Shown: piece after piece, positions 1-6,485 of the stretch
Position numbering within the stretch: the first letter of the stretch is position 1
Layout of the letters: every line of letters starts with the position of its first letter
From: Chloroflexota bacterium
Lineage (GTDB): Bacteria; Chloroflexota; Limnocylindria; Limnocylindrales; CSP1-4
DNA length: 11,889 bases
Direction of reading: 5' to 3'
Assembly: GCA_021785115.1 (NCBI GenBank)
Contig: JAJYGO010000127.1
Location: 1-11,889 of the forward strand
Translations under genes and position numbers: made by a program
Notes under the pieces: model-generated
Told to the model about the DNA's origin: nothing
Seen by the model: the letters and a program-made list of their open reading frames with translations, nothing else
Databases searched by the model: none

Positions 1-819
1 TGTGACGGGCGGCCACGGGACCTCGCCGGGCGCGCGTTCCTCGCGGAGCGCGGCGAGCGCCCGGAACAGCGTCCCGAGGTCCTTCCTCGCATCGTAGCGG
101 CCGGTGAACACGAAGTACCGCGCGGGAAGGCCGAGCCTCGCGCGAAGGCCCGAGACGCGTTCCGGCCGCCCCGAGCCGGGCACGAACGCGCTCCCGGCGG
201 CGAGCGGAACGACGGCGATCCGGTCGGATCGGACGTGCAGGAGCCGCCGCGCGGCGTCGGCGGTGGCATCGGAGCACACGATGAGGCGGGTCGCGTCGCG
301 CAGGATGCGCGCGCGAAGCCGGTGACCGAACCGGGCGGCGGGACTGGCAGCGTAGATCGTCGGAAGCTCCCACGGCGCGAGGTCGAGGAGCGTCGCGACG
401 ACGGGCACGGCGGATCCCAGCGGAACGGCCCCGCCCGCGGTGTGGTACAGGACGCCGGCCGCGGACGGCTCCCCGCGGTCGGGATCGACGCGGAGCTCGG
501 CCGACCGCAGCTGGAACGCGTCGACGGTCAGTCCGGCCGAGCGCAGGAACCGTGTCGTCGGCAGCACGCGCCGCCGCACCGCCACCGGCAGCCCATCGCG
601 CTCGAGGTCGCGCGTCGGGTCGGGCCGGAGCAGTCGCAGGACGGGCACGAAGGACTCCCCCGGCAGGGGGTCGGCCGCGAACGCCGCCAGCAGATTGCGG
701 AGATATGCCGCGGTGATCGGCGTGCGGTCCGGTTCCTGGAGCGGTCGCAGGTCGATGACGACCCGCGCCGGTGACGGCGGAGCATGGGTCGGCGGTTCGA
801 CGCCCACCAGCTCGCGCAT
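1..819 (-). CDS. Glycosyltransferase family 4-type, C-terminus cut by window edge
   Basis: The first 273 residues of a GT-B fold sugar transferase are present; the C-terminal part, including most of the donor-binding domain, lies beyond the left edge. The N-terminal strand reads VVIDLRPLQ (residues 20-28). The acceptor-side domain ends at VVPLAAGSAF (203-212), and the second Rossmann domain opens with YFVFTGRYDARKDLGTLFRA (235-254), the usual 'GR.D.RK.L..L..A' signature of GT4 mannosyl/glucosyl transferases. The ATG shares one base with the TGA of the upstream mannose synthase gene (TGATG), so translation is probably coupled and the two are co-transcribed. The start could be slightly different, but this coupling is the best support for it. 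Such enzymes transfer a sugar from a nucleotide donor to a lipid or glycan acceptor at the membrane; the specific substrate is not readable here. Confidence 0.85.
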   Translation of the reverse strand, partial: MRELVGVEPPTHAPPSPARVVIDLRPLQEPDRTPITAAYLRNLLAAFAADPLPGESFVPVLRLLRPDPTRDLERDGLPVAVRRRVLPTTRFLRSAGLTVDAFQLRSAELRVDPDRGEPSAAGVLYHTAGGAVPLGSAVPVVATLLDLAPWELPTIYAASPAARFGHRLRARILRDATRLIVCSDATADAARRLLHVRSDRIAVVPLAAGSAFVPGSGRPERVSGLRARLGLPARYFVFTGRYDARKDLGTLFRALAALREERAPGEVPWPPVT

Positions 820-1775
820 CACGTCGCGCGTCGATCGGTACCGGAAGCGCTCGTCCCGGCCATTGTCGCTCCCACGACGGGGTCGATCGCCACCGGCGCG
901 TCCACCGCGGCTGCCGCGTCGACTGCCGCACGTGGCCCGTCGGTCGCCACCGGCACGTCCGCCGCGGCTCGCGCGCCCATTCGGGGGCGTGCCCCCCCGG
1001 CCACCTCGGCCGCCCGCGTGCCGGCCACGAGGCTCCGGCCGCGCACCTCGTCCCAGCGCAGCGTCAGGACCACGAGCAGCGCCTCGACGACGATCCTGCG
1101 GGACATCTTGCTGACCCCGACACGGCGGTCCGGGAACACGATCGGGACCTCGGCGACACGCGCGCCGAGCCGCGTGGCGAGGTAGGTCGTCTCGATCTGG
1201 AAGACGTAGCCGCCGGCATGGACGCCGCTCCACGGGATCGTCGCGAGCAGCTCGCGCCGCCATGCCTTGAAGCCGCCGGTGAGGTCGTGGACTCCGAGGC
1301 CGAGCACGATGCGGGCGAACAGCGACCCCCCACGGGAGACGACCTTGCGGGCGAGGCCCCAGTCGCGCACCCCGCCGCCACGCACGTAGCGCGAGCCGAT
1401 GACGAGGGAAGCGCCGTGGTCGAGCGGGTCGAGCAGGGCCGGGAGGTACGCCGGGTCGTGCGACCAGTCCGCGTCCATCTGGACGATTCGGCCGGCCCCG
1501 CCGTCGAGCGCGACCCGGAACCCGTCGACGTACGCGCGCCCCAGCCCCTGCTTGCCCGGCCGGTGGAGCACTCGCACGTGCGAATCGCCGGCCGCCAGCC
1601 CGTCCGCGAGCTCGCCCGTCCCGTCGGGCGACGCATCGTCGATGACGAGCAGCGTCGCGCCGGGAAGCCGCTCGAGGATGGCCCGCGCGATCCCCGGCAG
1701 GTTCTCGGACTCGTTGTACGTCGGAACGAGCACCCACGTGTCGTCGTACCGACGCTGCGGCTCCGGCGGCTCCAT
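819..1775 (-). CDS. Polyprenol-phosphate mannose synthase-like glycosyltransferase (DPM1/Ppm1 type)
   Basis: 318 aa family-2 glycosyltransferase that in this group moves mannose (or another hexose) from GDP-sugar to polyprenyl phosphate on the cytoplasmic face of the membrane. Landmarks: VLVPTYNESENLP (15-27), IDDASPDGT (45-53), the metal-binding DAD at 101-103 in DADWSHDP, IGSRYVRGG (126-134), LTGGFKAWRR (165-174) and the family hallmark VGVSKMSRR (219-227). The catalytic domain ends near residue 245. It is followed by about 75 Ala/Val/Asp/Pro-rich residues with an internal duplication and no membrane segment, longer than soluble Ppm1 catalytic domains usually are. I chose the ATG at 1775 over an upstream in-frame ATG at 1847 because homology starts here and a TACACT box sits just upstream. 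The stop overlaps the next glycosyltransferase start. The exact sugar donor is inferred from family only. Confidence 0.88.
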   Translation of the reverse strand: MEPPEPQRRYDDTWVLVPTYNESENLPGIARAILERLPGATLLVIDDASPDGTGELADGLAAGDSHVRVLHRPGKQGLGRAYVDGFRVALDGGAGRIVQMDADWSHDPAYLPALLDPLDHGASLVIGSRYVRGGGVRDWGLARKVVSRGGSLFARIVLGLGVHDLTGGFKAWRRELLATIPWSGVHAGGYVFQIETTYLATRLGARVAEVPIVFPDRRVGVSKMSRRIVVEALLVVLTLRWDEVRGRSLVAGTRAAEVAGGARPRMGARAAADVPVATDGPRAAVDAAAAVDAPVAIDPVVGATMAGTSASGTDRRAT

Positions 1776-1781
1776 GCGCGC

Positions 1782-1787
1782 AGTGTA
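1782..1787 (-). promoter_or_regulatory. Candidate -10 box (TACACT) for the mannose synthase gene, possibly leaderless
   Basis: On the minus strand TACACT is followed by six bases (gcgcgc) and then directly by the ATG at 1775, so a transcript starting seven bases after the box would begin at the start codon. No Shine-Dalgarno-like purine run precedes the ATG, which fits a leaderless message. No convincing -35 hexamer is visible. The rest of the 96-bp gap to the upstream stop holds only GC-rich sequence with a short palindrome. Confidence 0.4.
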
Positions 1788-1871
1788 CCGACGGCACGGG
1801 CGCCGGGGCCGCCGCTCCGACGCGTGCGCGCGCCCGAGCCGCGACACCGCGGCGCGCCGCCGGTCAGCCGA

Positions 1872-3725
1872 TCAGCCGACCGACAGCGACGACGCCGACG
1901 CGACCGCCGTTCCGGTGAGCTCCATGCCGGACACGACGAGCCGCACGGTCCCCGGCTGGCCGGCGCGGAGCCGGAACACGGCCCGGAACGCGAGGCCGGT
2001 CGACGACGTGGCGGTCGCCGACACGGCGTACGGCGCGAGGCCGGGCTGCGTCACGACGAGCCGGGGCGCGACACGCAGCCGCTCGGCGGCGATGATCGTG
2101 ACCGCGACGTTCTGCCCGGGACTCGCGGCCGCGACCGAGACGAGCCGGAACGGCTGCATCCAGATCGCGGTCCGGGTCAGCAGGGTGCCGACCGGGGTCG
2201 TCGCCGTGATCACCGACAGGTACTGGCCTGCCGGCAGGACACGGTACGTCCCCGGTGTCGTCCCGTCGCCCATGCCGTTCCAGGGCGCCGTCCAGGTCCC
2301 GGCACCAACGGCCAAGTTCCGCCAGAACGTCCGAACCGTGTGCCCGGTCATGTCCTGCACCGTCCACGTGACCTTCGCGGGCTGCGTCGTGGACATCGAG
2401 AGCACGGTGCGATCGGCGATGCCGTCGCGGTCGAGCGGGTAGAACACCGCGGGGACCGCACGCGCGCCCTTGATCGCGGTGAGCACCCGCGTCGCGACCT
2501 GCGCGGGCGCGCCGACCAGGCCGGACGTGCCGACCGGCGTGACCCGGACGGTGTACGTGCCGTCGGGGACGATCGTGCCGCCGTCCTCCCGGCCGTCCCA
2601 CGTGAATCGCCCGGCCCCGGCGTTCGCGGGCACGGTCATGCGCCGGACCGGCTGGCCGGCCACCGTCGCGACTGACACCTCGAGCGTGGACGCCTCGTTC
2701 AGCTCGTACGAGACCGCGAGCGTGTCCGAGACCCCGTCACCGTTCGGCGTGAAGACCGACGGCGCGCTGACCGAGGCGAGAACGGGCGGACCGGACGCGA
2801 CCGGGGTGATGACGGGAGCTGGCTGCGGCACCGGCGACGGCGGGGGAACGGTCGACGTGCCGGGCGCGGGCACGATGCTCCCCGGCTGGAGCGCCGCGGC
2901 GTCGGCACCGACCACGGACGACGTCAGGGCCTGCAGGTTTCCCGCGATCGAGCGGTAGAAGCCGGACGTCGCGGTCGACGGATCGAGGTGGAGCTGGGCA
3001 CCGGGCGTGCGCGTGGAAGCGACGGAGATCGGCGCCGTCCCGTTCGCGCCCGCCGACATGAACAGCTGGTCGAGCGTCTCGGGCGGACCGAACAGGCCGG
3101 CGAAGAAGTCGTTCGCGCCCTGCAGCCCGACGGCCAGCACTGCGGTGGCGCCTCCGCCGAGGAAGCCGGCCGCGAAGTTGTCGACACGCTGCACGGCGAC
3201 GGCCGGGGTCGGATCGGGGAGCCCGGGCTCGCTGTTGCCGCTCGCGTAGCAGAGATGGTTGAGGATCACGAGCGCGCCCGGCGCGAGACCGAGCGTCCGC
3301 ATGTACTGCTCGCCGTAGTAGGTCAGCTGCGTCGTCGTGGCGTTCTCCACGGAGTCGAGCCCCATGCCGTCCTGCCGATCGGGCATCAGCGTCGTCGTGT
3401 AGGGTGACGGGAAACCGTTCCCGTGCCCGAGGTAGATCAGCACGTTCGCCCCTGCGGCAGCCGCCGTCACGGCGCTCCACGTCGCGTTCGGGTGGAACAC
3501 CGTGACGACGTTCGCGCCACGCGCGGCGGCGTCCTGCGCGATCGTCGTTCCCCACTCGAGGTACGAGTCGGTCATCGATCCGACGGGCCCGACGACGACC
3601 ACGACCTTCGGCGGCGTCGCCGCTCGAACGCCTGACGCGGATGGAATCACGGCGGCAAGTCCGGGCCCGAGGAGGGCCGCGCCGAGGATCGCGGACGCGA
3701 TCACCGTGAGCGGCTGGCGGTGCAT
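1872..3725 (-). CDS. Secreted caspase/gingipain-like (clan CD-like) putative protease with FlgD-type Ig modules
   Basis: 617 aa. An N-terminal signal peptide (hydrophobic core about 7-30, Ala-rich cleavage region near 35-37) directs export. Residues 40-225 form an alpha/beta domain with VVVVVGPVG (41-49), a strand ending VLIYLGHGNGF (95-105) and a second ending VILNHLCYASGN (153-164). The strand-His-Gly and strand-Cys arrangement (H101, C159) matches the catalytic dyad layout of caspase/gingipain-fold peptidases. A Pro-rich linker (285-315) leads to two Ig-like repeats: FTPNGDGVSDT (325-335) with FTWDGREDGG...PDGTYTV, and FYPLDRDGIADRT (428-440) with APWNGMGDGT...PAGQY, like FlgD_ig and related extracellular modules. 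A third beta-rich domain closes the protein. The ATG at 3725 has GGAG five bases upstream and begins the signal peptide, so the longer frame reaching into the opposite gene is rejected. Peptidase activity is inference; the domain could be a non-catalytic relative. Confidence 0.75.
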   Translation of the reverse strand: MHRQPLTVIASAILGAALLGPGLAAVIPSASGVRAATPPKVVVVVGPVGSMTDSYLEWGTTIAQDAAARGANVVTVFHPNATWSAVTAAAAGANVLIYLGHGNGFPSPYTTTLMPDRQDGMGLDSVENATTTQLTYYGEQYMRTLGLAPGALVILNHLCYASGNSEPGLPDPTPAVAVQRVDNFAAGFLGGGATAVLAVGLQGANDFFAGLFGPPETLDQLFMSAGANGTAPISVASTRTPGAQLHLDPSTATSGFYRSIAGNLQALTSSVVGADAAALQPGSIVPAPGTSTVPPPSPVPQPAPVITPVASGPPVLASVSAPSVFTPNGDGVSDTLAVSYELNEASTLEVSVATVAGQPVRRMTVPANAGAGRFTWDGREDGGTIVPDGTYTVRVTPVGTSGLVGAPAQVATRVLTAIKGARAVPAVFYPLDRDGIADRTVLSMSTTQPAKVTWTVQDMTGHTVRTFWRNLAVGAGTWTAPWNGMGDGTTPGTYRVLPAGQYLSVITATTPVGTLLTRTAIWMQPFRLVSVAAASPGQNVAVTIIAAERLRVAPRLVVTQPGLAPYAVSATATSSTGLAFRAVFRLRAGQPGTVRLVVSGMELTGTAVASASSLSVG

Positions 3726-3743
3726 GGCGGCTCCAGGCTGGTG

Positions 3744-3764
3744 ACGGGCACACCCGGCGCCCGT
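3744..3764. promoter_or_regulatory. Inverted repeat upstream of the secreted putative protease
   Basis: ACGGGC (3744-3749) and GCCCGT (3759-3764) form a perfect 6-bp inverted repeat around a 9-base spacer. With a two-base bulge it extends to GTG/CAC. It lies 19 bases before the ATG at 3725, in the 5' leader or core promoter, so it could be an operator or a leader hairpin. Short GC-rich palindromes are common at this base composition. Confidence 0.3.
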
Positions 3765-3838
3765 TTCACGACGGTCCCGGCAGCGTGCGCCCGGCCGGAA
3801 CGCGCGACCAGTCGCGCGATGGTCCTGGTACCCCACGC

Positions 3839-3904
3839 GCGGCCGAAGCGCGGCATGGCGGCGGCCGAAGCGCGGCATGGTGGCGGCCGAAGCGCGCCAT
3901 CTGG
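3839..3904. repeat. Three tandem 22-bp direct repeats in a divergent intergenic region
   Basis: Copies at 3839-3860, 3861-3882 and 3883-3904 share gcggccgaagcgcggcat. The first two match at all but one position (..ggcg/..ggtg) and the third carries a G-to-C change and a different end. Each unit contains GCCG-aagcg-CGGC, able to form a 4-bp hairpin (the last G is changed in copy three). The period of 22 is not a multiple of three, which argues against a coding repeat, and it is close to two helical turns. The cluster sits 114-179 bp upstream of the minus-strand secreted protein and 86-151 bp upstream of the plus-strand dehydrogenase. An array of binding sites controlling one or both genes is the simplest reading. 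A looser partial match (agcatggcggccga) lies near 3958-3971. Confidence 0.7.
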
Positions 3905-3989
3905 ACGCTGCGGTGGGGATTCGCGCGTGCCACGCCGCACATCGCGCGCGGCGTGGCAGCATGGCGGCCGACGACGGCTGGAGGAACGG

Positions 3990-4883
3990 ATGGACCTGGG
4001 GTTGGACGGGAGGGTCGCGCTGGTGCTCGGCGCGAGCCGCGGGCTCGGTCGCGCCTCGGCGCTGGAGCTGCTTCGCGAGGGAGCGTCGGTGATGCTCTCG
4101 GCACGGCACGAGAGGGCGCTCGCGAGAGCGGCGCATGACATCGCGGCCGAGGTCGAGTCGGCGCCATCCCATGCCGGCCTCGATCCCGTGACCGCGGACG
4201 ACGCCGACATCTGGCTCGCGCCGCGCGGCCGGCGGTCCGCGGCCGAGCGTGTCGCGTTCGTCCCGGGCGACCTCTCCGAGCCCGACACCGCGGTCCGCCT
4301 CGTCCGGTCGACAGTCGAACGCTTCGGGCGCCTCGACGTCGTCGTCGTCAACGCCGGGGGCCCGGCGCCGGGGCCGTTCGAATCGCTCGGCGAGGACGAC
4401 TGGCAGCGGGCGGTCGATCTCACGTTCCTGTCGGCCGTGCGGGTCGCCCGCGCCGCGATCCCGCACCTCCGCGACGAGCGCGTGCGGCGTGCGGGAGGTG
4501 GCCGCCTGATCTTCATCGAGAGCGGCAGCGTCAAGCAGCCCGTCGCGAATCTCGTCACGAGCAACTCGGTGCGGCTGGCCGTCCAGGGCCTCATGAAGAC
4601 GCTCTCGGTCGAGCTCGCGCCCGACGGCATCCTGGTCAACGCCGTCGGACCGGGCCGGATCGACACGGACCGCGTGCAACAGCTCGACGAGGACGCCGCG
4701 GCCAGGACCGGTCAGTCGGTCGACGAGGTCCGGGAGGCGCACGTCCGGACGATCCCCGTCGGGCGGTACGGCGAGCCGTCGGAGCTCGGCGCCGTCGTCG
4801 CGTTCCTCGCCTCGCGCCGCGCCAGCTTCGTCACCGGGACGCTCATCCCCGTGGACGGCGGGCAGATCCGGTCGGCGCTGTAG
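3990..4883 (+). CDS. Short-chain dehydrogenase/reductase, atypical active site
   Basis: 297 aa Rossmann-fold oxidoreductase of the SDR superfamily, probably cytoplasmic and NAD(P)-dependent. The nucleotide-binding turn is LGASRGLGRA (13-22), followed by VVVNAGGP (117-124) and the late signature LVNAVGPGRIDTDR (215-228). The C-terminus GTLIPVDGGQ is standard. The catalytic serine region is IESGS (176-180), but where YxxxK is expected the sequence reads SNSVR (191-195), so both Tyr and Lys are absent. A subgroup of beta-ketoacyl-ACP-reductase-like SDRs is known with this imperfect tetrad. About 30 extra residues (55-87) lie between strands 2 and 3, longer than usual. The ATG at 3990 follows GGAGG with five bases between and starts at the normal family N-terminus. 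Upstream in-frame starts read through the 22-bp repeats and are rejected. The substrate is not predictable. Confidence 0.88.
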   Translation: MDLGLDGRVALVLGASRGLGRASALELLREGASVMLSARHERALARAAHDIAAEVESAPSHAGLDPVTADDADIWLAPRGRRSAAERVAFVPGDLSEPDTAVRLVRSTVERFGRLDVVVVNAGGPAPGPFESLGEDDWQRAVDLTFLSAVRVARAAIPHLRDERVRRAGGGRLIFIESGSVKQPVANLVTSNSVRLAVQGLMKTLSVELAPDGILVNAVGPGRIDTDRVQQLDEDAAARTGQSVDEVREAHVRTIPVGRYGEPSELGAVVAFLASRRASFVTGTLIPVDGGQIRSAL

Positions 4884-4901
4884 CCGACTCGGTCACTCCC
4901 G

Positions 4902-4923
4902 GAGCGCCTCGCGGCGGGCGCTC
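4902..4923 (+). terminator. Hairpin after the SDR gene
   Basis: GAGCGCC (4902-4908) pairs perfectly with GGCGCTC (4917-4923) across an 8-base loop, starting 19 bases after the stop. There is no T-run, so this is a terminator-like stem rather than a classical intrinsic terminator. Confidence 0.35.
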
Positions 4924-5034
4924 GGCCACGCGGTCGCCCGCGCGCCGTTGCCCGGCGTCCGATCCCCGTACCATCTCCGCATCACCCTCCGCGTCCCCAG
5001 GCCATCGCTTGCCGATCGCGACCAGGAGCTACGC

Positions 5035-6339
5035 GTGCACCTCTTCCTCGTCGGCGCCGGGCCCGTCGGGCTCGTGACCGCCGTCGGCTTCGCCCGCCTC
5101 GGCCATCACGTCACCGTCAGCGACATCGACACCGCGCGGGTCGCCACGCTGGCGGGCGGACGCTCGCCGATCTTCGAGCCGGGCCTCGAGGAGGCGCTCC
5201 GCGCGCAGACGGCGGCCGGGCGGATGGACTTCACGGTCGAACCGACGCCACCGGCAGGGGCCGCCTTCTCGATCGTCTGCGTCGGAACGCCCACGGACGC
5301 GTCCGGGCCGCTGTCCACGGCGCAGGTCGAGTCGGTCGTCGCCTCGCTGCTCGCCTCCGCCCCACCCGAGCACGTCGTCGCCGTCCGCTCGACGCTTCCC
5401 GTCGAGGGGCCCGACCGCCTCGCGCGACTCGTCGCCGATCGGCGCGCCGCCGGGCCGTGCCCGACCGTCGTGACGAACCCCGAGTTCATGCGGGAAGGTG
5501 CCGGACTGCGCGACTTCGACGTGCCGAGCCGCGTGGTGACGGGGTGGCTGTTCCCGGAGGATCGCGAGGCGGCCCAGGCGGTCGCCGATCTGTACGAGCC
5601 ACTGAACGCGCCGACGCTCGTGGCCGACGCCCGGTCGGTCGCGCTGATCAAGCTCGCGTCGAACGTCTTCCTTGCCACGAAGATCGCGTTCGCGAACGAG
5701 CTCGCGCTGATCTGCGACGCGGCGGGAGCGGACGTGGACCTGGTCACGGCCGGGGTCGGGATGGACGACCGGATCGGGAAGGCGTTCCTCAGCGCCGGCC
5801 CGGGAATCGGGGGATCCTGCCTGCCGGAGCAGACCGTGGCGCTGCCGCTGCTGTCGTCGCGGCTCGGGGTGCCGACGCCGCTCATCGATGCCGTCAGCCG
5901 ATCGAACGTCTCCCACCAGCAGGCCGTCGTCGGGCGGCTCGGGGCGCTGCTGGGCGAGCCACTCGGCGGCGCCCGGATCGCGCTGCTCGGGCTCGCGTTC
6001 AAGGCCGGGACCGACGACGTGCGCGAGTCTCCTGCGCTCGCGATCGCGCGCGAGCTCCGCGTGGCGGGGGCGACGATCGCGGGGTTCGACCCGCAGGCGG
6101 CGGTCACCGCTCGCCGGGCCGACCCGTCGCTCGACGTCGCTCGCGACGCCCTCGAGGCGGCACGAGGCGCTGCGGCGGTCGTCATCGCCACGGAGTGGCC
6201 CGAGTTCAGGTCGCTCGACTGGACGGCGATGCGCGCGGCGATGCGCGGCGACCTCGTCTACGACACGCGGAACGTCGTGGATCGGGCCGCGGTCCTGCGG
6301 GCCGGCCTGCGCCTCGAGATCCTGGGCCGGCGCGTCTGA
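5035..6339 (+). CDS. UDP-glucose/GDP-mannose dehydrogenase family protein with altered catalytic motif
   Basis: 434 aa, the normal length for enzymes that oxidise the C6 of UDP-glucose, GDP-mannose or related sugars to uronic acids with two NAD+. Domain order is complete: Rossmann GAGPVG (7-12), FEPGLEEAL (47-55), CVGTPTD (82-88), NPEFMREG (148-155), central helix IKLASNVFLATKIAFANELA (205-224, with the conserved K206 and N210), GPGIGGSCLP (255-264) with the nucleophile C262, and the C-terminal sugar-binding domain GLAFKAGTDDVRESPAL (319-335), ending VYDTRNVVD. The motif after the cysteine is LPEQ instead of the usual (F/L)PKD, so a normally conserved Lys and Asp are replaced by Glu265 and Gln266. 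The GTG at 5035 has AGGAG six bases upstream and starts exactly at the first Rossmann strand, so I prefer it to an upstream ATG at 4948. The product probably feeds envelope polysaccharide, in keeping with the nearby glycosyltransferases. Confidence 0.88.
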   Translation: MHLFLVGAGPVGLVTAVGFARLGHHVTVSDIDTARVATLAGGRSPIFEPGLEEALRAQTAAGRMDFTVEPTPPAGAAFSIVCVGTPTDASGPLSTAQVESVVASLLASAPPEHVVAVRSTLPVEGPDRLARLVADRRAAGPCPTVVTNPEFMREGAGLRDFDVPSRVVTGWLFPEDREAAQAVADLYEPLNAPTLVADARSVALIKLASNVFLATKIAFANELALICDAAGADVDLVTAGVGMDDRIGKAFLSAGPGIGGSCLPEQTVALPLLSSRLGVPTPLIDAVSRSNVSHQQAVVGRLGALLGEPLGGARIALLGLAFKAGTDDVRESPALAIARELRVAGATIAGFDPQAAVTARRADPSLDVARDALEAARGAAAVVIATEWPEFRSLDWTAMRAAMRGDLVYDTRNVVDRAAVLRAGLRLEILGRRV

Positions 6340-6361
6340 CGCCGGCGGTCCGCCGCCGGCG
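6340..6361 (+). terminator. Strong GC hairpin directly after the sugar dehydrogenase stop
   Basis: CGCCGGCGG (6340-6348) and CCGCCGGCG (6353-6361) form a perfect 9-bp stem with a 4-base tccg loop, beginning one base after the TGA. No T-tract follows. Its position between convergent genes (mreC ends at 6486) suggests a transcription stop or RNA-stabilising stem. Confidence 0.5.
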
Positions 6362-6394
6362 GGTCTGCCACGCGCCGGACGGTGGTTCGCGGCC

Positions 6395-6463
6395 GCGGGA
6401 CGGGGGTTCGCGGGCCGCCGGGTCGTGCTCGCGGACGCGGGACGGGCGTTCGCGGCCCGCCGG
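6395..6463. repeat. Degenerate 42-bp-period repeats between convergent genes
   Basis: A 27-base segment at 6395-6421 recurs at 6437-6463 with only two differences. The core is gcgggacggg-ggttcgcgg. A weaker copy sits just upstream (ccggacggtggttcgcgg, about 6375-6392). The repeats fill much of the 146-bp gap between the convergent sugar dehydrogenase and mreC, and no gene is visible there. Confidence 0.5.
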
Positions 6464-6485
6464 ACGGTCCGCGGCAACGCGACCG

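Noticed and set aside
771..2675. A 634-residue plus-strand open frame
   Set aside because: Arg/Pro/Gly/Asp-rich shadow antisense to the mannose synthase and secreted-protein genes, with no recognisable domain.
3839..3904. CRISPR-like array
   Set aside because: The 22-bp units are directly adjacent with no unique spacers, there are only three, and no cas genes are nearby.
3726..4742. N-terminal extension of the secreted putative protease up to 4742
   Set aside because: It lies over the SDR gene. The signal peptide and Shine-Dalgarno place the start at 3725.
4948..4974. TTGCCC/TACCAT promoter candidate before the sugar dehydrogenase
   Set aside because: A 15-bp spacer and weak hexamers, not above what is expected by chance.
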